From assembly GCA_015178975.1 (NCBI GenBank), contig WHVD01000163.1, positions 1 through 64,000 of the forward strand: 64,000 nucleotides of DNA, written 5' to 3'. Positions 11,414-23,106 of this stretch are shown in pieces. The DNA is from Hysterangium stoloniferum. Its lineage: Eukaryota > Basidiomycota > Agaricomycetes > Hysterangiales > Hysterangiaceae. Positions within the stretch are counted from its first letter, which is position 1; every line of letters starts with the position of its first letter. Under the pieces are notes generated by a model. The model worked only from the letters and a program-made list of their open reading frames with translations. It was not told the DNA's origin and did not search any database. Position numbers and translations under genes: made by a program.

Positions 11414-12176
11414 TTAGTCCTGTCCGTGTTGACCGAGTGAGGCTGATAACAACAGCCTTTCAGGCAGCTCCTGCATGTCTTTAATAAACTGCTCCACAGA
11501 TTTTATTTGGCTGCTTCTGAAAGGCTCAGTCCCCAATCTAGGATGCCTGCCATTATTTAGAATAAAAGGTGTCTGCCTAGTAGATGCTTGAACTCTGTTG
11601 TTATGGCAGAATTCTGCTAAGGACAACCACCCAGTCATCCTGTCTATGATTCACAAAGATTCTAAGGTATTGTTCTACCTCCTGATTTACTCTTTCAGTC
11701 TGGCCATCTGTCTGAGAGTGATAGGCTGTAGAAGCGGCAACTTTGATCCCTAGGATTGAATTCAGCTCCCTTGTGAATTTTGAGACACACTGGGGTCCTC
11801 TGTCACTAATGATCTGTAAGGAGAGACCATGGAGTTTCCATACCTTGATGTAATTGCTCAATGTCCATAATCATAAGCATATTCATAATTGGATGGTAGA
11901 GAGAAGTCACTCAGATAGATGTGGAAAGTTGCTGTGTTATAAAAACTAGTTTCATGTTATGCAGATTAACAATAGCATAGTTACTTTTCCCCTCTTTATG
12001 ATAGACATCCCATCATTGAGTTATGGCATCTGGTTTTCCACCAAGATGTTTAGGCCAGAAACAGATAATCATGTTGAAAGCAGGAAGAAATTTGGACCAT
12101 TGGGCTTGCTGATGGATCACTGCCAAGAGTGAGAGGCAGTGTAGCAAGCCTCCAAGGGGTCCACAGCCCAAGAGGG
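11414..12176 (-). pseudogene. Ty3/gypsy pol relic: RNase H end and integrase
   Basis: On the minus strand 12175-11970 translates to the end of an RNase H domain (QWSKF, FNMIICFWP, GGKP). 11861-11414 gives the integrase core with IISDRGPQ (second catalytic Asp) and HSQTDGQTERVNQEV (catalytic Glu), then AEFCHNN. The two integrase halves are in different frames joined near 11610. The zinc-finger part and the first catalytic Asp are missing between RNase H and integrase, so an internal deletion has occurred. This is a dead fragment with no LTR of its own identified. Confidence 0.85.
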
Positions 12177-12573
12177 TGTGAGGAGTATGCTTTTACCACA
12201 GTTTCATTGTAGTAAAACACTCCTTTTATTTCATTTATATTTTACATATTTTACTCACATTTTCCTATCCTTTACATTCTTCAACTATTGCGCCATTTCA
12301 TTAGTTCAAAGCTCTGTGTATACTTGTGGGTGCTCTCAGCACCAAATAAAGACAGACACACTTTTACCCAAGCACCACCAAGAAACAAACTAAGTCTACA
12401 GTGAGCGGTGATCAGGGTAACGTGTCAGCTACCACATAGGTAGCATTATCTGAGCTAATGAACACTTCTGGCCTTGAACTATAACAGTCAAGGCCTCCAC
12501 TTGAATCATTCTTCCTCCCCTTCTACTCATTTCTTTGTATATAGAATGGTCAGAACTTCCACCACTCTTCACA
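12177..12573 (+). mobile_element. Solo LTR of family LTR-1, TSD GAGGG
   Basis: Starts TGTGAGGAGT and ends ACTCTTCACA. GAGGG flanks both sides (12172-12176 and 12574-12578). It is shorter than the 473-bp LTRs of element C, so it carries an internal deletion. Close to its start is a hairpin (TTTTACCACA facing TGTAGTAAAA) that is perfect in other copies. Confidence 0.92.
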
Positions 12574-12670
12574 GAGGGTGACCAGCCAATATGTGAGTGA
12601 ATCCTCATAAGTGTCTGAGGAAGTGTACTTTGCAGTCAGAGGGTAAGGGAAGTTTGGACCACCATCTGAT

Positions 12671-13957
12671 TTGAGCAGTTCCTCCAGTAGTGATGGATCA
12701 GATGACTCTTTGGGTAGCACTACAACTGATTTGTCAGTTAGTAGAAGGAGTACAGACTCATCTAATTTGAGGTCTGGGTCAGCAAATGATACCAGAATTC
12801 ATTTGGATACGGAGCAGAGGAAGACTAGAAAGAAAACCTCACCTAGCTCTAAATAAATAAGATCTGAAAAATGCAAATGGTCGACAGCTGATGCTAAGTG
12901 GACTAAAAAACTCTTAGCAGGAGTTAAGATGAAGCAGGCTGTAGTGTATAATGGCATAGCTGATATTGATGTCCTGGAAGCATTCATCTATGCCTATGAT
13001 CTATGGGCAGAAATCAATGGGTTAGATTGTAAATGGGCTGTGAAGCTAATAATTTACTTTGTGGATAGCAAGGCAAGCTCCTTCTATATGAAACATGTGG
13101 CCTTGAGTTGGAAATGGTGGACACTCAAAGCCATTTATGATGGACTTTTTTATTACTGTTTCCCAGCAGATTATAAGCTGAGGTTTCAGAAACAATTGAC
13201 CTCATCCAGGGAGAGTGGAAATTGTTTCCATGATTTTGCATGAGACATGGAGAATAATGCTACACATTTCCCTGATATGCAACAGTGGCAGCTCAAACAA
13301 ATTGTGTGGGATGGGGCACACAACTATATCAAAGAAAAATGGTTAGATAATGGTTTAAATCAAGACAATACCTCATGGAAGCACCTTATCAAAACTGCAA
13401 CACGATTCAAGCTTCTCGGGAGTTTTGTCAGGCAGAAAAAAAATGGTGAGAGGGCCCTTTGACCAGATTGCCCCAATCATGGCCATGACAAAGTGAGCTT
13501 GCCAAACAGACAGCAGGACAGGCTGACATGAGAAATCCTCCTCATCCTACCACATTATCAGGGTCAGGTGGAATGGGAACCACTACTAAAGTGCAGCAAT
13601 CTAAATTGAGTTGAATGGAGATGAATCAACTTTGGGCAGAGGGGCAGTGTTTCATGTGTAAGAAAGAGGGTTATAAAGCATGAAATTGTCCTCAGGGGAA
13701 GGTGGTGCCTGCTCCCAAATTGGTTAATAAAGTGTTGGCCAGGTCTGTTCAAGTCCAACAACTCACCAAATTGGAGAAAAAGAAGGAGCACATCAAAATA
13801 CCTCTTCAAATAGCCTCCTTTGTGCTGAGAAATGAGAAGGTCCAGCAGGAATTTAATAATTTACATGATTGCATCTGTGCTGCATGGCTGCAGAGATTAA
13901 TCACAGAATACTTTGGGCCAGACACAGCCATCGCTGAGGGGCATAATCCACTGACAT
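12671..13957 (+). pseudogene. Ty3/gypsy gag relic
   Basis: Frames 12671-12856, 12929-13243, 13247-13462 and 13702-13959 form one decayed gag. ADIDVLEAFIYAYDLW, KASSFYMKHVA and FPADYKLRF match the capsid region of a common basidiomycete Ty3 gag. A zinc knuckle follows at 13648-13692, but its histidine is read as tyrosine and a TGA lies between it and the last cysteine; both fit C-to-T changes. PR, RT and the rest of pol are not found downstream in this orientation. Confidence 0.75.
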
Positions 13958-13959
13958 GA

Positions 13960-15464
13960 TTTGAGGTTAACTATTCATTTGTGGAATTCATGGTGAAAGA
14001 TAACATCTTACCTGGAGCCCTCTTGTAAATTGGGAAGATAGACTGTAGGGAGCCCAGGTATCAAGTGGCCCAAAGTATCGTAAATAACACTGCATGGGCC
14101 AGGGAAACTGCTCCATGCCAACTGCTCTGATCAAGTTAAGGTTGCTGCAATTATACAGCAGCACTGCTGTCTGCACTTCTCAAACTCTGAGTCAGTTGCT
14201 GCTGGAATATGACACACTGAGAAGTTTCAGATAGTATTTGATCAGTTATAGTGGACATACAAGATCATAAACCACCTCCAACCCCAATTATATATGGCAG
14301 TCAGCAAACAGGCCTGTAATTTATTTAGGGGTTTCTCTCAGATAGCTCAATAAATGGGATAGTGTCACAGAGCTTCAACAATAAAATAAGCAAAAGTCCA
14401 GTAATTTAAATACTGATAAATTAATTAGTTGTGCTATTAAGCTTAAACAACTAAAATCAATGCTTATTTTGATCATTGAAAGGTTCAATAGAACTGTGTA
14501 TGACTCTTTTAACAAACAAACAACTATTCCTTGAGAATGAAGCTGGATATATGCACAGTAACCTGGCAGAGACTTGATATAAAAATTCAGTTTCTTGTAT
14601 GCTTATTTTCAACTATTAATAGATATTTAAAAAGGCGTTAAATAATTTATTAACAGAGAGAATAATTTGTATCAGATTATTTGAGTGCTTGTACTTGATT
14701 AATTTAATAAACTTAGGTATGGGCCTTGAATAATCTAAGTGTTGGCAGGGATTTTAGTAAGGATACTTATTAGGTTTATTATGTATTTAATAAGGCTAAG
14801 GGGTAGCTGTGAGGCTGGGGAACTTAGATGATTAGCTAAGTTCGATAGTGCTGACAAAGAGTTCTAGACTCCGCAAGTGCAGGTGCCCACAGCCAGCACA
14901 CCAGACCAAGGCTATTATTGTCCTTAGGATGATGAGATAAGCTTCTGAGCTGTGCTGTAAATTATGTGTGTGATAAGTTATTTTATTGCAGATTTCTGGC
15001 CCTCCTCACATATATACATTTTGATAACTAATTATTTAACCATTAATTAACCTTTTTTTATCCTATGACTCCCATGTCTGAGACAAGGGTTCATCTAAGC
15101 CTGAACTTGAAGGTTCAGAGGCCAAGATCTGGGATGGAAGCAAGGCAAGAAGCAATAACTAAGTAAATAAAAGATAAATAATTAGTTAAAATATTATATA
15201 ATAAATTAAATAAGATATAATAGCATTATATGAGCTATATGTTATTATTATGTGAAGTTAAAAGGAACTAGGCCTTGGATTTCACAATAAAAATATAATA
15301 AAAATACAATAAATTTGAAAAAATACTAATTAATTCAAAGAAAATTAAGAGAATTTTATGAGATAATACTGATCCCTCACAAGCCCCTCTTCAGTGGTGA
15401 CTTGGCCATTTCACAAGTGGTGAGTACTGCTATAATCATGGAGGGAGGAATGGAGCAGGGAGAG
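13960..15464. other. AT-rich relic DNA without a supported gene
   Basis: 14000-14230 keeps short open pieces next to the gag relic. 14320-15360 is strongly AT-rich with repeated taatta and aataaa words and stops in all frames. It looks like old, mutated transposon DNA; no ends or target duplications were identified. Confidence 0.5.
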
Positions 15465-15960
15465 TGTGAAGAGTGGTGGAAGTTCTAACTGTTCTATATA
15501 TGAAGAATATCAACTGTTTAGGTACGACATGAAGATGTATTGACTGTATAAGTCTAATACAGACTGAACAGGTATTGACTACTTAGTTCAATATGATCGG
15601 GTGAAATAGCTATCTAAAGTAAAGTAGAGAGCTAAAACAAATAAAGGGAATCGACTGTCAAGTATGATTCTGTATGACTGCTCAAGTGTAGAAGAGAGTA
15701 ATGAAAGAGTCAAATAATAGAGTAGCACAGATGTAGTCCACGTGGATTGAGATATAGATGGAGTTTCGACTGGTGCAGTTCGAAACTCTGATTGCATAGA
15801 GAGTTAAAGCCTGTCTGTGATGGTCAAGATGATACCCCAATCACAACTTACAGAACACTAACTGGTGTCTGGGTAAGTTGTGGTTGCAGGGTAAAAAGTG
15901 TCTGAGTTCTAACTACGGGTGCTAGAATACATAAGCCTGGCGTGTATGCACCCACAAGAG
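15465..15960 (-). mobile_element. Truncated LTR of family LTR-1
   Basis: Starts TGTGAAGAGTGGTGG, the reverse orientation of LTR-1, and follows 45806-46300 closely, including the words around ataaagggaatcgactgtca. Homology stops at 15960 (after cacccacaagag), so the outermost 140 bases or so, the hairpin end, are missing. No TSD pair was found. Confidence 0.8.
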
Positions 15961-16265
15961 TCACTTGCCATTATTTGGCTTTTTCTTTTTTTGTGTATCA
16001 GTGACATGCTTGCCAGTTGGAGGAGGTGTACCTTACAGGTTGAACAAGCCTATTGAGTGTGAAGTGCACCTGCACAGCCTTAGTTTGCTGTTGCCAAGTA
16101 CCTCTCTCACTTAGCGGTGCAAGGGGCTTAACCTGGGTCATGTGCATTAATCTTTGGATTTGTGCATTGAGTGAGGGGTCACATATATGTAAGCCTTCTT
16201 ATCTTTGCACTGTCTTGCGGAAATTTCCCTGTTTGGTGTTCCATTCTGGTGGGAACTTGGCTAGG
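15961..16265. other. Unassigned, retroelement-derived stretch
   Basis: An open but stop-interrupted frame runs on the minus strand (LAKFPPEWN near the right end). It resembles coding DNA of a retroelement, but I could not assign it. It directly abuts element A. Confidence 0.3.
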
Positions 16266-16681
16266 TGTTAAGAACTGAAAACTGACTAATGTCGGTGGGC
16301 CGACAGGGACTGATCAGAAGGACTTGGCTTCAGCTTATGTGCTGTGCCCTTGCAACTTTCTGTCAGGTGTCCTTAAATTTCAGGCAGGTGAATACCTCTT
16401 GGTGAAACTACCGATCGGAAATGAAGGATAAGTCGAGTGTCGGGCCAAGGGGGTGGAGGCCAAGAGTAGGTGAGCACACGCAAAGGCGGATAGTGGAGTA
16501 CCTAGTATGAGACTGCTAAAAGTGTAAGAGGGTATTCTGAGTTGATATTCTGATTGCCTAGTAACTACAACTACAATGGGTTCATATACAAGTATTCGGC
16601 ATCTAGGAAATACTAACTAAGAGAAGAGTGGAAAATGGTATTGACAATAAGCTTGACTAGGAACAGGAAGGTTACAATTAG

Positions 16682-17150
16682 TGTGAGGAGTATGCTTTTA
16701 CCACAGTTTGTGGTAAAACACTCCTTTTATTTTATTTATATTTTACATATTCTATTCATATTTTTCTATCTTTCATATTCTTCGAATATTGCATATTTCA
16801 TTAGTTTGAAGCATTGTGTATACTTGTGGGTGCACTCAGCACCAATTAGAACTCAGACACACTTTAACCCAAGAACCACCACTCGTAAGACATAAACTAG
16901 GTCTACTACGAGTGGTGATCAGGGTAACGTGTCAGCTACTACATAGGTAGCAATATCTGAACTACTGAACACTTCTGGCCTTGAACTATAACAGTCGAGG
17001 CCTCCACTCGAACCATCACACTCGTTGACTCCTTCGTCATCTCGTGCTCTTTCTCTCACTTTCTCTCATATCGTACCGAATAGGTTGATTCCTCCTCTTC
17101 TACTCATTTCTTCGTATATAGAACGGTCTGAACTTCTACCACTCTTCACA
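16682..17150 (+). mobile_element. Solo LTR of family LTR-1, TSD ATTAG
   Basis: TGTGAGGAGT to ACTCTTCACA, 469 bp, with ATTAG on both sides (16677-16681 and 17151-17155). It is inserted in the 3' LTR of element A. The terminal hairpin loop is shortened relative to the copies at 24404 and 33201. Confidence 0.95.
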
Positions 17151-17646
17151 ATTAGTTCGGAGGCCGTGAGATAACTGTTATGTATTTCTAAGTTTTTTCT
17201 TATTTTTAAACAATTTCCCCTAACAAATTGCGAAAACAAATATTCAAATGTAGTTATATTGCGACGATAAAATTGTACAATATTTGTTCGATTTATCCTG
17301 AATTTATACAATTTATTTTGTATTTTTATCTAATAAATTGAGCAAGTTATTGAATTTCTACTTTTATTTCTTTTTTGATTAATATGTCGGCGACTCAGCG
17401 CTTATTTACAATGCGTGAGTAATCATGTGATATTCACATGACATTTCAAACTCCGACGCCGACAAAATGCGATGCGAAATAATTGCGCATAATCAAGGTA
17501 ATATATATATATATTTATATTATTATAATAAAATATTATATTTATAACTAACTAAAAATAAATATAATAATTATAATAATATAAAGACGGCCACCTGTGT
17601 TTATTACACGGCACGTGGGAAACTCCTCACAACGAGTGACAGCCAT

Positions 17647-17800
17647 CACAACAAGTGACAGTTGTCACAACAAGTGACAGTTGTCACAACAAGTGACAGT
17701 TGTCACAACAAGTGACAGTTGTCACAACAAGTGACAGTTGTCACAACAAGTGACAGTTGTCACAACAAGTGACAGTTGTCACAACAAGTGACAGTTGTCA
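17647..17800. repeat. 19-bp minisatellite, TGACAGTTGTCA type (8 units)
   Basis: Eight head-to-tail 19-bp units (cacaacaagtgacagttgt) inside the LTR-6 copy. Each unit and the start of the next carry TGACA-GT-TGTCA, an interrupted palindrome. A second 19-bp array of a different unit follows immediately. Confidence 0.93.
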
Positions 17801-17810
17801 CAAGGGCGCG

Positions 17811-18030
17811 CGACGGTCACAGAGGCGCGGGATGGTCACAGAGGCGCGGGATGGTCACAGAGGCACGGGATGGTCACAGAGGTGCGGGATGGTCACAGAG
17901 GCGCGGGATGGTCACAGAGGCGCGGGATGGTCACAGAGGCGCGGGATGGTCACAGAGGCACGGGATGGTCACAGAGGCGCGGGATGGTCACAGAGGCGCG
18001 CGACTGTCACAAAGGCGTGCGACTGTCACA
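17811..18030. repeat. 19-bp minisatellite, cacagaggcgcgggatggt type
   Basis: About ten 19-bp units, GC-rich with small variants (gcg, gca, gtg), continue the previous array and share its period. The open frames across it are a product of the repeat and are not called as genes. Confidence 0.92.
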
Positions 18031-19606
18031 ACGTGTGACAGTCACAAGACGCGAAGGATGTCATGCACGCACACAAGCACGAGAGCATTATATAATCATA
18101 TATGCTACTACAGCAAAAAACCGGAAATCTCTGGAACATTCCAGTGGCTGCCAAAGCAATAGTAGTTAATAGGTACTAATAATAGATAGAATATTGTAGA
18201 ATATTCTATAAGATTCCAGAAAGTTCTATTGTGCCAAGAATATTCTATAGTGTCTTAGAAGTAGTTAGAACCTTCCACTATGCTCTAGAAAATTCTAAAT
18301 GACATCATTCCTTCCAGAATGACATCATTCAATCTTCTAGAATCTTCTAAATGTCTCAGACCAAAATGTATATAAGGAGCTCAGCTCCAGCCTTGAATGA
18401 ATAAATCAATCTTTACTACATTTTATCAGCCACATCAGTGTGCCACTGCTGCAAGCAGTTTATTCCACCCATTGTTGGGCTGTTGGACAAATATATACAA
18501 ACACTTAGTCATCTCTAGTTGAGCTGCTGACCTAAGTTATCTCAGGATCCCTTTGTCACCTCTTGTTGAGCTTCTGACAATAATCCTACCCCTTGGTCAC
18601 TCTTCTGACCAATCAGGATTCCCTGCCACCTCTTGTTGAGCTTCTGGTATTAATCCTTTATACTATAGTCATCTCTTAATTGAGTACCGATTATTAGTTT
18701 TCTTTACATTGTTATTTGTAGTCTAAAACTTCAGTCACCTCTAGTTGAGTAATTTGACTGTTTATTACATTGCAAATAATCCCGTTCCTTTGTTCATTTA
18801 TTGTGAATCAGTAAAGCATATTCACATAAACAAATACTGAGAATATCCTTGCAGAATCCTTAAGACTACATTAAGATCACAGTAGACCCTGTAGGTTAGT
18901 GTAAATAAAGCATATATTAGCCAAATAGTGTTTTATTCTATATCTAATCTTTTGACCTGTTTATAAATATTTTTACTGTTTGAGAAATAGTATAAAATAT
19001 ATATAAACTAGCTAGAATCGAAGATGAATCTAGATTCTGAATCAGTGAATTGTTATTCATATTTTAGTAGTGTTTTTACAGAAAAAGAACAAGCTTGCAC
19101 AAGCAGCTCTCAAAACCTTCTTTGCGAAGTAGGGTGCATATATTCAAGTAAACTCTTGACTTCAGGGGTTCTAAGTCTATTTAGGCTGCCACTGATTAAT
19201 ATCAAATACTTAAATTATTTTACCTTGCAGTGAATTGAGTATTTGCACATTTTGATAGAGCATTGGACTCCTTTTTCGGAAAATAGTATTAAAATAAGGC
19301 TAATACATCACAATAACCGAGAGTGGAATTACAAAGAAAGGAAATAGTCTGAGGGTTACAAGTATATATAGACATATGTGAAACATAGTGTAGAACGGAT
19401 CATCATAATAAAAGGGATGTATCAGAGTTTAACCAGATAGTACGAGTATATTTTGATGGGGGCGTAAACAGAGTTTGATCACCATGAAAGCATACATCAG
19501 CATCGGGAATCCAATGGTTTCCGATGCGAGGACTTGAATGATGACTTGAATTGTTGATAGGTGGCGATAACCTCGGGGACTGTCGGGTTGTGACATGGTT
19601 GTAACA

Positions 19607-19622
19607 GTATCCCCCCATTTGG
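19607..19622 (-). other. Polypurine tract of element A
   Basis: The minus strand reads CCAAATGGGGGGATAC immediately before the 3' LTR. This is the plus-strand priming site for reverse transcription in LTR elements. Confidence 0.75.
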
Positions 19623-19764
19623 CCGAAGAAATCTAGATTCTGTATGTAAAAACATGTCGGGTACGGTTGGTGTGTCAAAACATCATGTGACTCGCTAAAA
19701 ATTTACATATAAAAATTCGAGGGGTCCTGGCACTTGAATTTTCACTTTTCTTCCCTCTACCACC

Positions 19765-20275
19765 ATGAGCATAGGTTCAGGGTTGAAGCCATTCCCAGTT
19801 TGGTTGACGGTCACTCCCATGTCGGTCCCGAGTGGACCGCCTAGTGCACAGGAATGTCGACGCCTTCTCGAGGAGAAGAGGAAGGCGTGCAAGGAGGAGG
19901 AATGGAAAGAGAAGGATGAGCTGGCGGCCATCGAGGCGGAGGAGAAGAAGCTGGCAGCAGAAGAGGCTGCGGGCAAGCACTGGGATGCGGTGCTTGCAAA
20001 GAAGAAGCAGCAGGAGGCCAATCAGGCGCGAGAGGAGGTGGTGAAGAAAAAGCGAGAGGGAAAGGTAAGTAGGTTCCCAGTCTTTTGAAAACCTTTTGCT
20101 GATTTTTGTTTTTAGTGCAAGGTCACGACGCCTTCGGAGTCTGATGATGAAGGAGGAGGAGGAAGATGTACCAGGGCCGTCAAGCCCCAAGGTGGGTTCG
20201 GTTCCCTAATTTTAAAATTTTCTAATTTCTTTTTGATTATAGAAACAAAAAGCGTGCCGGCTTGTGCTATAACTT
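19765..20275 (+). CDS. Antisense, spliced Lys/Glu-rich ORF in element A
   Basis: It lies between the end of pol and the 3' LTR of element A, on the opposite strand to pol. Exon 1 (19765-20064, exactly 100 codons) encodes a charged coiled-coil-like stretch (LEEKRKACKEEEWKEKDE, IEAEEKKLAAEEA). A GTAAGT...TTTTTAG intron of 51 nt (20065-20115), an acidic exon (SESDDE) and a second 51-nt intron (20192-20242, GTGGGT...TATAG) follow, then a short exon reading KQKACRLVL before a stop. The frame of exon 2 must shift by one base to join the last exon, so this copy may be broken. Element B has a comparable antisense ORF in the same position. No function is known to me. Splice signals argue for a real sense transcript from this strand. 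Confidence 0.55.
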
Positions 20276-20860
20276 CAAAAGGACCTAAATATTTTTCAGA
20301 GAGCTTCTTAGAGGGTCTAGTAGTTCGGAAAAACTTGGCTTTAATGAATACTCAGTCTCTGATCTTGAAATCAGGAGGCGGAAGTTGATTCTTATCTGCA
20401 GACCATTGGTATCATTCTTGGGCCATTGTGATAGTTTTACGAAGTTCTTGATGTAGCTCGTCAAGGTTTGTAATGAAGTCTTGAGCACGGGCAGATGTGA
20501 GATCGCATTCTGGGTGGATTGCAATATTGGGGTTGTAGCCTTTGTTTGCAAAGAAAGGCAAAATACCAGTAGTGGCATTTGGTGCATTGTTATATGTGAA
20601 TTTGGCTAGCGGTAGGTGTGACTTCCAATTGTCTTGTTGATAGTTACAATAGACACGGATGTACTGTTCCAAAGTTTGATTCATGCGTTCGGTTTGGCCA
20701 TCACCTTCTGGGTGATAGCCTGATGTGAAATGTAACTTCATGTCTAGTGCTTTTCTGAGTGACCTAAAAAAGTGAGAGACAAACTCGGATCCACAATCGG
20801 ATGTGACATGTGATGGAATGCCATGCTTGGAAAATACGTGGGTGATGAATAATTCGGCTA
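20240..20860 (-). pseudogene. Element A pol, 3' part: integrase core and C-terminus
   Basis: Continues the integrase interrupted at 37539. It reads ELFITHVFSKHGIPSHVTSD (second catalytic Asp), then HPEGDGQTERMNQTLEQY with the catalytic Glu, AKFTYNNAPNATTGILPF, and after a TGA near 20410 the C-terminal fold (KLSEKYLGPFEVI). TSDCGSEF replaces the usual TSDRGSEF, a CGT-to-TGT type change. No chromodomain was seen in the remaining piece. Confidence 0.9.
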
Positions 20861-21680
20861 TGTTACGACCGGACAATCCCGCCGGACTCCGGGCACTAAC
20901 CCGTACACCCCCACATGCTACAAGCACCAATTGTCTGTTTATAGGATTTCCCACCTAAACTCCATTACATCAAGACTTGTTACGTTCGACCTCATTACGA
21001 CACATATCAGTCACCAGACTTCCCCCGGACTCCGTCTCTGTCTATGTCCATCTTCATCCCACACATCAGTCACTGGACCCTGCTTAGAATCCCGTCACCA
21101 CTCTAATCAAGCCCCATTCCTGATTTAGTCAAATGACCTGTCACGATTTAGGACTCCACTCCCGCTCTGTTTCCCGTTATGGGTTATGCTTTGTCACAAT
21201 TCGGACTCTGCTCTGTTCCGTCCCGTTCCTAACACCAAACTTGGTGTTTACTATTCCCATTTTATGTTTTGTTAGTTTCGTTTCGTCATTACTGGATTTG
21301 GTATGTCATGCACTCCATGGTCTATATAAACTGGCAGATGTTGTACATACAATCCAGTCAGAAAATTAGCTTAGATTCCCCCCAGTAATCTAATAACATT
21401 TTCCGCTCTAAAACCTTACTTGATTCACACCGCTCGCACTAGTCGGAGCCCATGGGCTCTGGCGCATCTATCTCTCTCAACTATCTCGACTCACGACCCA
21501 CGACCTCCAACGTATGACCTACGACCCACGAACCCCACCCAGACTCCCCGGGATCCCCATCCACCTGTTTGAAATTGGACAACACGATCTAGCGAGGGCG
21601 CAGCCTATAAGCTGAAGCCAAGTCCTACCGGATATCCCGCGGGTTTCTCCAGAGACCTACCCTCTGTGTGTATCCTAACA
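20861..21680 (+). repeat. 5' LTR of element B (LTR-4)
   Basis: TGTTACGACC to TATCCTAACA, with GGCTA before it. The following bases (gtattttctgacttacac) resemble those after the 5' LTR of element A and do not begin with TGG, so priming by the 3' end of a full tRNA is not obvious for either element. Confidence 0.95.
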
Positions 21681-21715
21681 GTATTTTCTGACTTACACTC
21701 GCAGATTGTTTCATT

Positions 21716-22981
21716 ATGCCACCAAGAAGGAATACACGTGCACAGGCATCATTACCTGGACCGTCGACTCCTCATTCCCCGTTAACTCTGTATACCAGTC
21801 AGATGCTTGCGAACCAGTCAGAACCCATGGAAGAAGCCTGTATCGAAGAAGTCCCGGAAAACCAGGATGAATCCGTGGCCCCCGACAAGGGCAAAGGTGT
21901 CAAAAATCCTCCACCTGTTCAATGACCACACTTGGGGGATCCTACTTCTCAGGTTTTAGCAGGCACTATAGATAAATTCATGATGCACCTGCTTGAAGAA
22001 TGAAAGAAAAAGGAACAAGAACCTCCATGGTCAAAAGTCAATGCTCCGGAACCCTTCACGGGTTCCAACCCGAACAGACTCTCTACTTTCCTCATGCAAT
22101 GTCACTTCAATTTCCATGATCGTGCCGCTGCATTCTCCACAGACTCCCGAAAAGTCAACTACACACTGTCATATTTGTCAGGATCTGTGTTGAAATGGTT
22201 TGAACCGGCTTTTAGTGGAATTTCCGAGGAAGAGCCACTCTGGCTCCACAATTGGGAGGCTTTTGTTGAGGAGGTTGAAACCAACTTCGGCCCATATGAC
22301 CCGACAGGAGAAGCTGAGAATAGTTTCACAAATCTTCGTATGAAGGACACACAGCGCATCATGGACTAAATCGTCCAATTCACTAATCTTGCAGCTCATT
22401 GTCAGTGGGGCGATCCCGCTCTCCGCCACCAATTCTATGCCGGTCTGCTGTCCCACCTTAAAGATGAAGTCTCGAAAGGAGAAGATGGCAAGCCAAAAAC
22501 TCTGTCCCATATGCACCTCAAAGCTCAAAATGTGGACGCACGCTATTGGGAATGTCGTGCGGAAGTTGCCCGTGAGACCTCCGCGGATGAAGTAAACAAG
22601 TCCATGGCCAATAAAACCAACAACAACAACTCGTCAACCAGCAACCAGAACTCCACTCAATCCGACAACAAGAATGATAAAAAGTCTTCAAACAACAACA
22701 CCAACAATAAGGACAATAAGGACAATAACAAGGGTCAACAGTCCGGCAAACAAGCCGGAAAACCCGACCTCTCAGGCAAACTTGGACCCGATGGCAAATT
22801 GACCCCACAGGAAAGACAATGTCACATGGACAACAACCTCTGTCTCTTGTGCGGGAAACCCGGTCATCGAGTCCCGGAATGTCCGCTGGCAAAAGCAAAC
22901 TCTTCTAAGGGTCAAACAGCCAAGGCCTCCACGGAAACCCCATCAAAGGACAAACCGGCTTCCGACTCGAAAAAAGAGTAA
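21716..22981 (+). pseudogene. Element B gag
   Basis: Starts MPPRRNTRAQA, like the MPPRKKDAKPSG start of element A gag. The capsid-like region reads FNFHDRAAAF, WFEPAFSGI and ETNFGPYDPTGEAE, and an asparagine/lysine-rich linker leads to a zinc knuckle, CLLCGKPGHRVPEC (CX2CX4HX4C), near 22850. In-frame stops occur at 21923, near 22000 and at 22366, and a frame change occurs near 22400, so the gene is dead. It packages element RNA in the functional family. Confidence 0.9.
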
Positions 22982-23106
22982 GCAACCCTGCGGACTCCAC
23001 GTGGGTTGGGGGTTGCATTGCCTCTCCACGCATTCAAGAGTTTACTTGCCTCAACGCATCCACTCTTTCACATTCTGATTCATTTTTCGTTAAACTTCTG
23101 TCTAAT

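Larger units (their letters stand above)
17176..19312 (+). mobile_element. Large solo LTR of family LTR-6, 2137 bp, TSD ATAAC
   Basis: Starts TGTTATGTATTTC and ends AATACATCACA, with ATAAC on both sides (17171-17175 and 19313-19317). It is inserted in the 3' LTR of element A, 25 bp from the LTR-1 copy. The first half holds GC-rich minisatellites; the second half has repeated motifs of the type cacctcttgttgagcttctg. A 69-codon ORF near its end (19024-19233) is identical in the copy at 27755-27964 but has no known motif. Related copies are at 27676-31211 and 42014-43446. Confidence 0.93.
16266..19606 (-). repeat. 3' LTR of element A, containing two nested solo LTRs
   Basis: Reads TGTTAAGAAC at its left end and GTTGTAACA at its right end. 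It carries nested insertions at 16682-17150 and 17176-19312, each with its own 5-bp target duplication; without them the LTR is about 725 bp. The adjacent bases 19607-19622 are the polypurine tract, which fixes this as the 3' LTR of a minus-strand element. Confidence 0.92.

Noticed and set aside
17647..18030. Possible CRISPR array
   Set aside because: The units are contiguous tandem repeats with no unique spacers, in a eukaryotic LTR.
17757..18169. Three overlapping ORFs of 93-128 codons with GMVTEARDGH-type repeats
   Set aside because: All three plus-strand frames of a 19-bp minisatellite are open; this is a property of the repeat, not of a gene.
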